A stretch of DNA of 62,887 nucleotides from the NCBI RefSeq assembly GCF_004168625.1, contig NZ_SDWW01000026.1, positions 1 through 62,887 of the forward strand, given 5' to 3'. Shown here piece after piece: positions 32,371 to 41,488 of this stretch. Both the position numbers and the translations under genes were made by a program. This DNA is from Pengzhenrongella frigida (GTDB lineage: Bacteria; Actinomycetota; Actinomycetes; Actinomycetales; Cellulomonadaceae). The notes beneath the pieces are model-generated. The model had not been told where the DNA came from, searched no databases, and saw only the letters and a list, made by a program, of their open reading frames with translations. Position 1 is the stretch's first letter. Every line of letters begins with the position of its first letter.

Positions 32371-33025
32371 TCTCGACGCCGCCCATGATCGCCGTGACGT
32401 GCACCGTGAGCACGGGGGCCTCGGGATCAGCGGGGGGCACGGTCTTGTTCTCCCACCCGCCGAGCACCGGAAGCCCACTGACCTGCACGCGCCAGGTCGG
32501 CGGGACCTTGATCTCGACGCCGCCCCAGAAGGTGAAGACCGAGATCTCCGCACCGTCGGCGAGACCGGCCTGACGAAGGTCCACCTCGATGCCGCCCATG
32601 ATCGCGCTGAGGCTGCCACCTTCGAACTGCTGCGACGTCGTCCGGCGTGCGGAGCCCCACCAGATCACCGCGGAGTTGATCGTCCGGTCGTCCGTGCCGC
32701 GCGTGCCGAGGTTCGTCAGCAGCGAAAGGCCGACGAAGATGATCACCAGCGGCCACAGGAGCTCCCCGACAGCCACGTCGAGCAGGTCCAGGTTGTCCAG
32801 CTGGAAGAGCAGCCCGACCGTCACGATCAGGGTCGGACCGATCCAGGCGCGCGGTGCCGCGACCAGCGCGGCGAGACCGACCAAGATGATCGCCAGCGGC
32901 CACCAGGTCGAGAAGAGATCGTCGAGGCTGAGATCGACCAGCCCCATGGCGCGCAGCAGCCCCACCACGCCGACGACGACGATGACGACCCCGAGCACGA
33001 TCTGCGGCAAGGGGCGTCGGTTCAT
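32354..33025 (-). CDS. LiaF/DUF5668-like membrane protein
   Basis: A 223-residue protein. The N-terminal four-helix DUF5668/LiaF-type transmembrane part is 'PQIVLGVVIVVVGVVGLLRAMGLVDLSLDDLFSTWWPLAIILVGLAALV…WIGPTLIVTVGLLFQLDNLDLLDV…LLWPLVIIFVGLSLL'. A soluble right-handed beta-helix-like C terminus carries repeated 'SAIMGGIEVDLRQAGL', 'FTFWGGVEIKVPPTW' and 'TAIMGGVEIKAGD'. LiaF-like proteins restrain envelope-stress histidine kinases in Firmicutes, but no two-component system is nearby. Starts nine bases after the stop of the upstream small gene. Confidence 0.88.
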   Translation of the reverse strand: MNRRPLPQIVLGVVIVVVGVVGLLRAMGLVDLSLDDLFSTWWPLAIILVGLAALVAAPRAWIGPTLIVTVGLLFQLDNLDLLDVAVGELLWPLVIIFVGLSLLTNLGTRGTDDRTINSAVIWWGSARRTTSQQFEGGSLSAIMGGIEVDLRQAGLADGAEISVFTFWGGVEIKVPPTWRVQVSGLPVLGGWENKTVPPADPEAPVLTVHVTAIMGGVEIKAGD

Positions 33026-33034
33026 GGTGACACC

Positions 33035-33319
33035 TTAGCGGCGGGTGCGTCGCTCCACGGCGAGCCGTGCGCTCTCGGCGAGCTGGCCCTGCCGCCGCGC
33101 ACTGCGCTCCAGCGCCTGCAGCCGCTGCCGGCGGTCTGCCTCCGGCACGTCCCACGCGAGCCGGATCCGGTCACTCTCCTTCGCGCGGATCAGCGCCTCG
33201 AGCTCGGCGAACCTGCGCGCACGTCCGGGTGCCGGTGCCTCGATGGTCGGTGCCGGGCGGGCGAGCTGGAGGGTTGCTGCGCGGCCGCGGTCCGGCGGCC
33301 GCTCGTCGAGTGTGACCAC
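33035..33319 (-). CDS. Small basic, helical protein of unknown function
   Basis: A 94-residue protein from GTG at 33319 with AGGAG eight bases upstream. It is rich in Arg, Ala and Glu; 'ARRFAELEALIRAKESDRIRLAWDVPEADRRQRLQALERSARRQGQLAESARLAVERR' is strongly helix/coiled-coil-prone. Not recognised. The nine-base gap to the LiaF-like gene suggests an operon. Confidence 0.6.
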   Translation of the reverse strand: MVTLDERPPDRGRAATLQLARPAPTIEAPAPGRARRFAELEALIRAKESDRIRLAWDVPEADRRQRLQALERSARRQGQLAESARLAVERRTRR

Positions 33320-33476
33320 GCGATTCTCCTCAGTGCGACGCCTTTGAGCGCTGACGAGTACCGACCAGGCAATCCCGGTGCACGCGCGGTGACCGGCTCC
33401 CTGGCCGAGGAACTGGCCGTGATGACGGCTACCTCCGGTATAACACCTCTCCCCCCGCGCGCCATCCGAACCGCGC

Positions 33477-36152
33477 TCAGCCGGTGTTCTGCAGGCCGGC
33501 GGCCACCCCGTTGACGCTCAGCAGGAGCAGGCGGCGCACATCTTCGACCTCGTCCGCGGCGACACCGCCGCGCAGGCGCTTGAGCGCCCGGAGCTGCAGC
33601 AGGGACAGCGCGTCGATGTAGGGGCTGCGCAGCTGGACCGCCCGACCGAGGACCCGCCGGTGGGAGAGCGTGCTGTCCGAACCGGTGGTGGCAAGCACCC
33701 AGTACCGGGTGAGCCGCATCTCCTCGAGGACGAGAGCCGCCAGGTCGGGCCGGTCCCCGAGGGCGAGATACCGGGCCGCGATGCGCTCGTCGGTCTTGCC
33801 GAGCGACATCTCGACGTTGTCGATGAAGGTCGCGAACAGGGGCCAGTCGGCGTACGCGGCCTGCAGCTCGGCCAGATCGCCGACGGCGGCGAGCGCGGTG
33901 CCCAGACCGAACCAGCCCGCGAGGTTGGTCCGGGCCTGCGACCACGAGAACACCCAGGGGATCGCGCGCAGGTCGTCCAGCGATTCGACGGACAGCCCCC
34001 GGCGGGCAGGGCGTGAGCCGATCGGGAGCAGCCCGATCTCCTCGAGCGGCGTGACCTCGGCGAACCAGGCGGGGAAGCCATCGGCGCGGACGAGCTCGTA
34101 GAACCGGGCCCGCGAGGTCTCGTCCAGCACGGCGGCGAGCGGGGCGAACCGCGCCGTGGCGGCCGCGTTCCGCTGGCCGAGCGCGGGCGAGCCGGCGAGC
34201 AGCGTGGCGGCCGCCACCTGCTCGATGTGCCGCGCAGCGATCACCGGGTCGCCGTACCGGGCGAAGATGACCTCACCCTGCTCGGTGACCTTGAACCGGC
34301 CGTCGACCGAACCGGGCGGCTGGGCGAGCAGGGCGCGGTTGGCCGGGCCGCCCCCGCGACCGAGGGCGCCGCCGCGACCGTGAAAGAGCGTGAGGGTGAT
34401 GTTGTGCCGCCCGGCCCACTCGGTGATCCGGCTCTGGGCGACATCGAGGGAGAGCGTCGCGGCCACGGGGCCGACGTCCTTGGAGGAGTCGGAGTAGCCG
34501 AGCATGATCTCGACCCGGCGACCGTTGCTCGCCAGGCGTCGCTGCACGGCCGGGAGGTCGAGCATCGCCTCGAGGATGTCCACGCTGGCGGCGAGGTCGG
34601 CGAAGGTCTCGAACAGCGGGATGACGTCGATCACCGGCGCCTGCGCGGGATCGGGGAAGACCAGGTCGGCGAGCTCGTACACCGCCGCGATGTGCTCCGG
34701 GCGCTGCGTGAACGACACGATGTAGCGCCGCGCGGCCTCGACGCCGTGGCGCCGCTGGACGGCGCCGATCGAGCGGAAGGTGTCCAGCACCTCGCTCGTG
34801 CGGGCCGACAGCGGACCGTCGATGCCGAGCTCGGCGATCTCGGCGAGCGCGGCGGCGTGCACCTGGGAGTGCTGACGCACCTCGAGCTCGGCCAGGTGGA
34901 ACCCGAACGTCTCCACCTGCCAGATCAGGCGCTGCAGGTCTCCGTAGGCGGCGCGGGGCGCGCCGGCGGCGACCAGGGAACGCTGCACCACGGCCAGGTC
35001 GGCCAGGAGGTCCTCCGAGCGCGCGTACGCCAGGTCGGCGTCGCGACGCTTGGTCGCGGCGATCCGCGCCGCCACCACGAGCAGGGCTCGGCGGTGCGGC
35101 TCGTTCGGCGAGCTGTCGGCGACCGTCGAGGTGAGCGTCTCGGACAGCTCGCGCTGGCGCTGCCAGAGCGTGAGGAGCTCGGCCGAGGCCGGCGTGCCGT
35201 GCCCGTCGTGCGTGAGCGCGCGGCCCGTGCGCCGCGCTGCCTCCTCAAGGGCCGTCAGGACGTGCTCGGACGCGATCACCGCGGCGGCCCGGGTCACGTC
35301 CGGCGTGACGTTGGGGTTGCCGTCGCGGTCCCCGCCGATCCAGGAACCCAGGCGGATGAACGGGCGGACGATCGGAGCCTGGGCACCGGCGGCATCGGCC
35401 TGCAGCCAGTCGTCGAGCCGCCGGTAGACCTCGGGGAACACCTCGAAGAAGGTGGCGTCGAAGACCGCCATGACGGTGCGCACCTCGTCGAGCACCATCG
35501 GCTTGGCGGCCCGCAACGGCGAGGTGCGCCACAGGACGTCGATCTCGGCGAGCAGGCTCCGCTCGTTCTCGGCCAGGGAGGTTCCGCCCACGTGCAGCGC
35601 ATCGCGCTCGGCGACCAGGTCGGAGATCCGTCGGATCGCGCTCGCCACCGCGCGGCGGCGCGCCTCGGTGGGGTGTGCCGTCACGACCGGACGGAACTCC
35701 AGCTCCTGCAGGCGCGCGATGGCGGCGTCGAACCCGATCTCCTTGGCGAGCTCGGCCACCGCAGCCGGCAGGGAGTCGTCGGAGGACAGCTCGTGCGGCG
35801 CGAGGACCGACTCCCGGCCGTGCAGTGTGCGCACGCGGTGGTACTCCTCGGCCAGGTTCGCCAGATGGAAGTAGCAGGTGAACGCCCGCGCGACCTGCTC
35901 GGCCCGGGCCGGCGAGAAGCCCTCCACGAGCGCCTCGGCCTCGAGCAGCGCGTCCATCCCCTGCTCGTCGTGCGCGCGGATCGTCAGCTCCCGCAGCCGC
36001 TCGACGTCGGCGAGAAGCTCCGCACCGCCGGCCTCGCGCAGCACGGTTCCGAGGAGACCGCCCAGCAGGCGGACGTCGTTGCGCAGCGCGTCGGGCACGT
36101 CGTGACGGGCGAGGCCACGACGGGCATCCTGCGGGGGGTTCTGAGCGATCAC
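33477..36152 (-). CDS. ppc: Phosphoenolpyruvate carboxylase
   Basis: An 891-residue PEP carboxylase converting PEP and bicarbonate to oxaloacetate, the anaplerotic step. Catalytic motifs are intact: 'EFRPVVTAHPTEARRRAVA' (catalytic His), 'LGSWIGGDRDGNPNVT', 'VEIMLGYSDSSKDVGPVAATL', and the mobile loop 'FHGRGGALGRGGGPANRALLAQPPGSVDG'. It ends with the family C terminus 'SVNGVAAGLQNTG'. Full length. It is divergent from the PadR gene with about 100 bases between. Confidence 0.97.
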   Translation of the reverse strand: MIAQNPPQDARRGLARHDVPDALRNDVRLLGGLLGTVLREAGGAELLADVERLRELTIRAHDEQGMDALLEAEALVEGFSPARAEQVARAFTCYFHLANLAEEYHRVRTLHGRESVLAPHELSSDDSLPAAVAELAKEIGFDAAIARLQELEFRPVVTAHPTEARRRAVASAIRRISDLVAERDALHVGGTSLAENERSLLAEIDVLWRTSPLRAAKPMVLDEVRTVMAVFDATFFEVFPEVYRRLDDWLQADAAGAQAPIVRPFIRLGSWIGGDRDGNPNVTPDVTRAAAVIASEHVLTALEEAARRTGRALTHDGHGTPASAELLTLWQRQRELSETLTSTVADSSPNEPHRRALLVVAARIAATKRRDADLAYARSEDLLADLAVVQRSLVAAGAPRAAYGDLQRLIWQVETFGFHLAELEVRQHSQVHAAALAEIAELGIDGPLSARTSEVLDTFRSIGAVQRRHGVEAARRYIVSFTQRPEHIAAVYELADLVFPDPAQAPVIDVIPLFETFADLAASVDILEAMLDLPAVQRRLASNGRRVEIMLGYSDSSKDVGPVAATLSLDVAQSRITEWAGRHNITLTLFHGRGGALGRGGGPANRALLAQPPGSVDGRFKVTEQGEVIFARYGDPVIAARHIEQVAAATLLAGSPALGQRNAAATARFAPLAAVLDETSRARFYELVRADGFPAWFAEVTPLEEIGLLPIGSRPARRGLSVESLDDLRAIPWVFSWSQARTNLAGWFGLGTALAAVGDLAELQAAYADWPLFATFIDNVEMSLGKTDERIAARYLALGDRPDLAALVLEEMRLTRYWVLATTGSDSTLSHRRVLGRAVQLRSPYIDALSLLQLRALKRLRGGVAADEVEDVRRLLLLSVNGVAAGLQNTG

Positions 36153-36240
36153 GGGCGAAACACTAGGTCAACGACACCGATCCCGGGCCCGATGACCAGG
36201 AACCGGTCGTCGCCATAGTTGTCATGTCGACTAATTGCGT

Positions 36241-36253
36241 GCTCTACTAGAGC
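36241..36253. promoter_or_regulatory. Perfect palindrome abutting the PadR start codon
   Basis: GCTCTACTAGAGC (6-bp arms, one central base) ends at the base before the ATG. A TTGTCA at 36219-36224 could be a -35 box, and there is no SD, so the message may be leaderless. An autoregulatory operator for PadR is likely. Confidence 0.5.
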
Positions 36254-36778
36254 ATGATCCTGGCGCGTCTCGTCCTCGGCCTGCTCAACCTCGCCCCGAT
36301 GACGGGCTACGACCTCAAGAAGGTCTTCGACTCGAGCATCAGCCACTTCTGGGCCGCCGACAAGGCCCAGATCTACCGCACGCTCAACACTCTCGTGGCC
36401 GAGGGCTATGCCACGGTCGAGGTCGTGCCCCAGGCGAACTACCCCGACCGCCAGGAGCACCACATCACCCCGGCCGGCCAGGCGGTGCTCCTGGAGTGGC
36501 TCACCTCGGAACCGACGCCGCACGCGGCCCGCGAGCCGTTCCTCGCGCGCGTGTTCTTCGCCGGAAACCTGCCGCGCGCCCAGGTGCTCGACCTGCTGCG
36601 CGAGCGTCGCGCCGAGGCCGAGGCGATGCTCACCCGCTTCACGGACAAGCGCGAGAGCCTGCGCCCGGCGGAGGCCGACCGGGCGCGGTACCTGACGATC
36701 GCCACGCTGGACAACGGCATCGCCCACACCAAGGCCGAGCTGGCCTGGCTGGACACGGTCGAGCAGGACCTGCCGTGA
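36254..36778 (+). CDS. PadR-family transcriptional regulator
   Basis: A 174-residue PadR protein. The winged helix is 'MILARLVLGLLNLAPMTGYDLKKVFDSSISHFWAADKAQIYRTLNTLVAEGYATVEVVPQANYPDRQEHHITPAGQAVLLEWL', and the Vir-type C-terminal dimerisation helices are 'LARVFFAGNLPRAQVLDLLRERRAEAEAML…YLTIATLDNGIAHTKAELAWLDTVEQ'. These repressors respond to small phenolic or hydrophobic ligands. The downstream alpha/beta hydrolase overlaps by GTGA and is its probable target. Confidence 0.92.
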   Translation: MILARLVLGLLNLAPMTGYDLKKVFDSSISHFWAADKAQIYRTLNTLVAEGYATVEVVPQANYPDRQEHHITPAGQAVLLEWLTSEPTPHAAREPFLARVFFAGNLPRAQVLDLLRERRAEAEAMLTRFTDKRESLRPAEADRARYLTIATLDNGIAHTKAELAWLDTVEQDLP

Positions 36779-37584
36779 CGGCGGCCGCACCCGGCCCGGC
36801 GCCGACCACGCCTCCGTACCCGGTCGAGCACCCGTCCGCCGGTCCGCACGCCGGCACCACCATCGCGTTGGTGCACGGCGGCAACGTCGCCAACTGGATG
36901 TGGGAGCCGCAGGTCGCCGGACTCGCGGACTTCCACGTGCTCACTCCGCACCTGCCCGGTTTCGGCGCGCGCGCCGCGGAGACCTGGCGCGACCTCGATG
37001 CCGCTGCCGACGATCTGGCGGCCACGATCGCCGACCTCGCCCGCGGGGGCCGCGCCCACGTCGTGGGACTCTCCCTCGGCGGGGTGGTCACCACCCGCCT
37101 GCTGGCGCGTCACCCCGACGTCGTGCACTCGGCCCTGATCAGCGGGGTCCCCCTCGCCGGGGTGCACGGCAGCACGCGGGCGCTGGCCGACCTGCAGCTG
37201 CGGTTCTGGGACCGGCGCTGGTTCTGGCGGGTGCAGGCGCGGGCGTTCGGCCTGCCCGCGGACTCGCGCGAGCTGTTCGTGTCGCACGGGCTGACCGTCA
37301 GCCGGGCCAATGCCGTGCGGCTGATGCGGGAGGTCTACGACGGCGGCGTGCCGACCGGACTCGACCGCTACCGGGGCCCGCTGCTCGCGATCGCCGGGGG
37401 GCGCGAGGCCGCCGTCGTCCGATCCTCGTTCCCCGCGCTGCGCCGGGCCGTGCCACACGCGACCTGCCGGATCGCGCCGGGGATGCACCACGCCTGGAGC
37501 ATCGAGGACGCCGGCCTGTTCACCGAGGTGGTCCGCCGGTGGGTGTGCGACGGCGTCGTCGACCCGCGGCTGCAGCCGGCCTGA
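36775..37584 (+). CDS. Alpha/beta hydrolase
   Basis: A 269-residue alpha/beta hydrolase. The oxyanion region is 'IALVHGGNVANWMWEPQVAGL', the nucleophile elbow is GLSLGG, and the catalytic His lies in 'PGMHHAWSIEDAGLFTEVVRRWV'. Substrate unknown. GTG at 36775 overlaps the PadR stop, so both are co-translated. Confidence 0.88.
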   Translation: MTAAAPGPAPTTPPYPVEHPSAGPHAGTTIALVHGGNVANWMWEPQVAGLADFHVLTPHLPGFGARAAETWRDLDAAADDLAATIADLARGGRAHVVGLSLGGVVTTRLLARHPDVVHSALISGVPLAGVHGSTRALADLQLRFWDRRWFWRVQARAFGLPADSRELFVSHGLTVSRANAVRLMREVYDGGVPTGLDRYRGPLLAIAGGREAAVVRSSFPALRRAVPHATCRIAPGMHHAWSIEDAGLFTEVVRRWVCDGVVDPRLQPA

Positions 37585-37615
37585 CCCGACGAGGCACGGC
37601 GGTACCGTCGAGGAC

Positions 37616-38368
37616 GTGGCCCCACCAGCAGCACGACGTGAAAGCAACGCCCCCGTCGTCACCGTCCTCGCCGGCGCGGGCATCTCGACCGGCTCCGGCA
37701 TCCCGGACTTTCGCGGCCCCGACGGCGTGTGGACGCGCGACCCGGCGGCGGCCCAGCTGCTCGAGCACAGCCGCTACGTGACCGACGCCGCCATCCGGCG
37801 GCGGACCTGGCAGATGTGGCGCGACAGCCCGGTCTGGCGGGCCGAACCGACGCCGGCGCACGCGAGCCTCGTCGACCTCGAGCGGGCCGGTGCCCTGCGC
37901 GCCATCTGCACGCAGAACTTCGATGGCCTGCACCAGCGGGCCGGCTCGTCGGTCGGCAAGGTGCTTGAGCTGCACGGAAGCCTGACCGGGTCGCGGTGCC
38001 TGCGGTGCGGCGCCGCCGAACCCACGGCCGGCATCCTGGCCCGCCTCGATGCCGAACCCGACCCGCACTGCACCGGCTGCGGCGGCCTGCTGGCCACCGA
38101 CGTCGTGATGTTCGGCGAGCCGCTGCCCAGCGCGGTGTTCGACGCGGCGATCGAGGCGGCGGCCGGCTGCGACGTCTTCGTCGTGATCGGCTCGACCCTG
38201 ACCGTGCAACCGGTCGCCAGCTTGACCACGGTGGCCGCCGAGGCAGGGGCGCGCGTGGTGATCGTGAACGCCGAACCGACTCCGTACGACCACCTCGCGG
38301 ACAGGGTCGAGCGGCGCCCGATCCAAGAGGCGCTGCCGGCCCTGGTTCGTGAGCTGCTCGCCGTCTGA
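37616..38368 (+). CDS. cobB: Sir2-family NAD-dependent protein deacylase
   Basis: A 250-residue sirtuin. The NAD-binding motifs are 'VLAGAGISTGSGIPDFRGPDGVW' and 'ICTQNFDGLHQRAG', the catalytic His is in 'VLELHGSLTGS', the structural zinc pairs are CLRC and CTGC, and 'DVVMFGEPLP' and 'VIGSTLTVQPVASL' are present. All catalytic residues are present. It removes acetyl or acyl groups from protein lysines with NAD. GTG start at 37616, 31 bases after the hydrolase. Confidence 0.93.
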   Translation: MAPPAARRESNAPVVTVLAGAGISTGSGIPDFRGPDGVWTRDPAAAQLLEHSRYVTDAAIRRRTWQMWRDSPVWRAEPTPAHASLVDLERAGALRAICTQNFDGLHQRAGSSVGKVLELHGSLTGSRCLRCGAAEPTAGILARLDAEPDPHCTGCGGLLATDVVMFGEPLPSAVFDAAIEAAAGCDVFVVIGSTLTVQPVASLTTVAAEAGARVVIVNAEPTPYDHLADRVERRPIQEALPALVRELLAV

Positions 38369-38434
38369 CCTGCCACAATCTGACCTCGCCCCCGCGGCGA
38401 CCCAGCCCGATCGACCCACCCGAAAGCGCGGACC

Positions 38435-39274
38435 ATGCCTGGACGCACCATCATCATCACCGGCGCCAGCGACGGCATCGGAGCCGCCGCAGCCCGCCGC
38501 CTCACCGCGCAGGGCGAGACCGTCGTCGTCGTCGGCCGGTCGCGGTCGAAGACCACGGCCGTCGCGGCCGAGATCGGCGCGGACTCGTTCGTCGCCGACT
38601 TCGCGCAGCTCGACTCGGTCCGCGAGCTCGCCGCGGGCCTGCGTGCGGCCTACCCCCGGATCGACGTCCTGGCCAACAACGCCGGTGGCCTCATGGGTGC
38701 GCCCGAGACCACCACGGACGGGTTCGAGAAGACCTTCCAGGTGAACCACCTCGGACCGTTCCTGCTGACGAACCTGCTCATGGACACGCTGGTGGCGAGT
38801 CGGGCGTCGGTCCTGAACACCTCGAGCGTGGCTGCGAAGCGGTTCGGGCACCTCGACCTCGACGACCTCGACAACGCGCGCGACTACTCCCCGACCAAGG
38901 CCTACGGCGACGGCAAGCTCGCCAACGTGCTCTTCACCCGCGAGCTGCACAGGCGCTTCCACGACGCGGGCATCTCGACGGCGGCCTTCCACCCGGGGAA
39001 CGTCGCGACCAGCTTCGCCTCGGACACCACCAGCGTCCTGCGGTTCGTCTACCACACGCCCCTCAAGCGGCTCGTGCTGATCTCGCCGGACCGGGGCGCC
39101 GAGGACCTGGTGTGGCTGGCCACGAGTGAGCCCGGCACCGCCTGGACCTCGGGCGCGTACTACGCCAGGAAGAAGCTCGCGAGCACGAACAAGCAGGCCG
39201 ACGACGCCGACCTCGCGCGCGAGCTCTGGGACCGCAGCGCCGAGATGGTCGGCGTGCCGGCGGCCACCGCCTGA
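38435..39274 (+). CDS. Short-chain dehydrogenase/reductase
   Basis: A 279-residue SDR related to retinol-dehydrogenase-like members. Cofactor motif is TGASDGIG, with NNAGG and catalytic Tyr/Lys in 'PTKAYGDGKLANVLFTREL'. 'VVVVGRSRSKT' with basic residues after beta-2 suggests NADP preference. Substrate cannot be predicted. Stands alone between the sirtuin and VOC genes. Confidence 0.9.
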   Translation: MPGRTIIITGASDGIGAAAARRLTAQGETVVVVGRSRSKTTAVAAEIGADSFVADFAQLDSVRELAAGLRAAYPRIDVLANNAGGLMGAPETTTDGFEKTFQVNHLGPFLLTNLLMDTLVASRASVLNTSSVAAKRFGHLDLDDLDNARDYSPTKAYGDGKLANVLFTRELHRRFHDAGISTAAFHPGNVATSFASDTTSVLRFVYHTPLKRLVLISPDRGAEDLVWLATSEPGTAWTSGAYYARKKLASTNKQADDADLARELWDRSAEMVGVPAATA

Positions 39275-39444
39275 GCATCGCTCCGCCCCCGGGCTCGCCG
39301 CGTCGGGCGTCGGTCGAGGCGCAGGCCATAGCCGAGAGCAGGGCCACCGGCGTAAAATTCTTACCCGTCACGGACGACGTCGTCTGACGGAGCGGAACGG
39401 CCGACCCCGCGGGCGGGACGTCCGGAACCGGAAGGAGTAGTCCC

Positions 39445-39816
39445 ATGTTGAAGGATCTTCATACTGTCCTGCCGGCGGCGGATCTGCAGCGAGCACGGGA
39501 GTTCTACCACGCCGCGCTCGACCTCGACCCAGTCGAGGAGCACGCTGGGCTCCTCATGTACCGGTACGGCGAGAACACCGGGTTCGAGATCTACGAGACG
39601 CCCAACGCGGGCACCGCCCGCAACACCCAGATGAGCTGGATGACCGACGATCTCGATGCCGACATGGCCCGGCTCCGAGCTCGGGGAGTCGTCTTCGAGG
39701 ACTACGACATCCCGGGCATGAAGACGGTGAACGGTGTCGCGACCACCGACGAGACCAGGGCTGCCTGGTTCCGGGACACGGAAGGCAACTTCCTCTGCAT
39801 CACCCAGATGCTCTGA
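39445..39816 (+). CDS. VOC-family (glyoxalase-like) protein
   Basis: A 123-residue vicinal-oxygen-chelate protein (MLKDLHTVLPAADLQRAREFYHAALDLDPVEEHAGLLMYRYGENTGFEIYET…WFRDTEGNFLCITQML) with the two beta-alpha-beta-beta-beta modules. Metal-site residues are not obviously all present, so substrate and chemistry are open. SD GGAAGGAG before ATG. A strong hairpin follows its stop. Confidence 0.88.
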   Translation: MLKDLHTVLPAADLQRAREFYHAALDLDPVEEHAGLLMYRYGENTGFEIYETPNAGTARNTQMSWMTDDLDADMARLRARGVVFEDYDIPGMKTVNGVATTDETRAAWFRDTEGNFLCITQML

Positions 39817-39839
39817 GCCCTCCGCACACGGCACGTCCG

Positions 39840-39869
39840 AGCGCTGACCTCCCGCCGGGAGTCAGCGCT
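39840..39869 (+). terminator. Hairpin after the VOC gene
   Basis: Outer arms AGCGCTGA and TCAGCGCT and inner arms CTCCC and GGGAG with a three-base loop and one bulge form a very stable GC-rich stem. There is no U-run, as is usual in high-GC actinobacteria. Confidence 0.6.
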
Positions 39870-39948
39870 CGTCAACGGTGACGCACCTGACGGAGCGGCG
39901 GGCTAGCGTGGTCCGACTTCACCCGTGCCAGGAACTGAGAAGGACACC

Positions 39949-41124
39949 GTGGCTCTCCCGCCCCTCGTCGAACCCGCACCCGAGCTCACCCCGCATGAGG
40001 TCCAGCGCTACGCCCGCCACCTCACGTTGCCTGGCATCGGGCACGAGGGGCAGCGCCGGCTGAAGAACGCGCGGGTGCTGGTCGTCGGCGCCGGCGGGCT
40101 CGGCTCCCCCGTGCTGCTGTACCTCGCCGCTGCGGGCGTCGGCACGCTCGGGGTCGTCGACTCCGACGTGGTCGACGAGTCCAACCTCCAGCGCCAGGTG
40201 CTGCACGGCACGCCCGACGTCGACCGGGCCAAGACCGCGAGCGCACGCGACGCGGTCGAACGGCTCAACCCGCTGGTCCACGTGCAGGAGCACGACCTCC
40301 GACTCGACGCCGCCACCGCGATCGAGACGCTGCGGGGCTACGACCTGGTCGTGGACGGCACCGACAACTTCGCCACCCGGTACCTGGTCAACGACGCGTG
40401 CGTGCTGCTCGGGCTCCCGCTGGTATGGGGGTCGATCTACCGCTTCGACGGGCAGACCTCGGTGTTCTGGGCGGATCCCCCCGCCGGGTCCGGCTACGAG
40501 GGCATCCACTACCGCGACGTCTTCCCCACGCCTCCCGCGCCGGGCACCGTGCCGAGCTGCGCCGAGGGCGGCGTGCTCGGGGTGCTGTGCGGGGCGATCG
40601 GCTCGGTGATGGCGAACGAGGCCGTCAAGCTGATCACCGGCGTCGGCGAGCCGCTGCTGGGCCGACTCCTGACCTTCGATGCCCTGACGACGCGCTGGCG
40701 CGAGATCACGGTGCGCCCGGACCCGGACCGCGCTCCGATCGGTGACCTCGCCGACATCGAGATCGCGTGCGCGGTGCCGGCGCCCACGCCCCTTCCCGCC
40801 GGCCTCGTGATCTCGGCGCGTCGACTCGCCGAGCGGATCGCCCAGCGCGCTCTCGGCGCCGACGACTTCGACCTCGTCGACGTTCGCGAGCCGTCCGAGC
40901 ACGCCGAGGTGGCCATCCCGGGGGCCCGGTTGCTGCCGCGGGGCGGATTCATCGACGGCTCCGCGTTCGCCACCCTCGACCGCGCCCGGCCGCTGATCCT
41001 GCACTGCGCGTCCGGGATCCGCTCCGCGGAGGTGCTGGCGATCGCACGAGCCGAGGGATACGACGTCGTGCATCTCGAAGGTGGCATCCTGGCCTGGGCC
41101 AGCCAGCCCGCGCCGCCCTCCTGA
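39949..41124 (+). CDS. moeZ: MoeZ: adenylyltransferase-sulfurtransferase
   Basis: A 391-residue fusion of a MoeB/ThiF-type adenylating domain and a C-terminal rhodanese. The adenylating domain has 'ARVLVVGAGGLGSPVLLYLAAAGVG', 'VDESNLQRQVLHGTPDVDRAKT', 'VDGTDNFATRYLVND' and 'PGTVPSCAEGGVLGVLCGAIGSVMANEAVKLI'. The rhodanese active loop is 'LHCASGIRSAE', persulfide Cys at its start. It adenylates and sulfurates the C-terminal Gly-Gly of MoaD/ThiS/CysO-like carriers. GTG 39949 preferred because AGAAGG lies six bases upstream. It is followed by a Gly-Gly carrier gene. Confidence 0.93.
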   Translation: MALPPLVEPAPELTPHEVQRYARHLTLPGIGHEGQRRLKNARVLVVGAGGLGSPVLLYLAAAGVGTLGVVDSDVVDESNLQRQVLHGTPDVDRAKTASARDAVERLNPLVHVQEHDLRLDAATAIETLRGYDLVVDGTDNFATRYLVNDACVLLGLPLVWGSIYRFDGQTSVFWADPPAGSGYEGIHYRDVFPTPPAPGTVPSCAEGGVLGVLCGAIGSVMANEAVKLITGVGEPLLGRLLTFDALTTRWREITVRPDPDRAPIGDLADIEIACAVPAPTPLPAGLVISARRLAERIAQRALGADDFDLVDVREPSEHAEVAIPGARLLPRGGFIDGSAFATLDRARPLILHCASGIRSAEVLAIARAEGYDVVHLEGGILAWASQPAPPS

Positions 41125-41176
41125 ACCTGCCTGACCCCGCCGCCCCCACCGGGCGGACCTCCGTGAGAAGGACCCC

Positions 41177-41440
41177 ATGCCCGACACCCTGATGGTCACG
41201 CTGCGGTACTTCGCGGGAGCCGGCGCCGCAGCCGGCGTCGAGGAGGAGCAGGCGGCGCTGCCGGTCGGCTCCACCGTGGCCGATGCGCTCGGCGGTGCCG
41301 GCGACCGCCGCGGCCCCGCGCTGACCCGCGTCATCGCGGCCAGCAGCGTCATGGTCGACGGCGTCCACCAGCACACCCGTGAGGCCACCCTGCGCGACGG
41401 TGCCACGCTCGACGTGCTGCCGCCGTTCGCGGGCGGCTGA
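41177..41440 (+). CDS. MoaD/ThiS-family sulfur carrier protein
   Basis: An 87-residue ubiquitin-like protein (TLMVTLRYFAGAGAAAGVEEEQAALPVGSTVADAL…LRDGATLDVLPPFAGG) ending in the obligatory Gly-Gly. It would be the substrate of MoeZ encoded upstream (same GAGAAGGAC SD style). Molybdopterin synthesis (MoaD) is the likeliest role, given the molybdoenzyme in this window, but a ThiS-like role is possible. Confidence 0.9.
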   Translation: MPDTLMVTLRYFAGAGAAAGVEEEQAALPVGSTVADALGGAGDRRGPALTRVIAASSVMVDGVHQHTREATLRDGATLDVLPPFAGG

Positions 41441-41464
41441 CGGGACGGGACGTGGGCGCGCCGC

Positions 41465-41483
41465 GCTGCGTCGGTGGCGCAGC
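41465..41483. terminator. Possible bidirectional hairpin between convergent genes
   Basis: GCTGCG and CGCAGC arms with a seven-base loop, midway between the stop codons of the MoaD-like and ATP-grasp genes. Stability is moderate and there is no U-run. Confidence 0.35.
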
Positions 41484-41488
41484 TGCGA

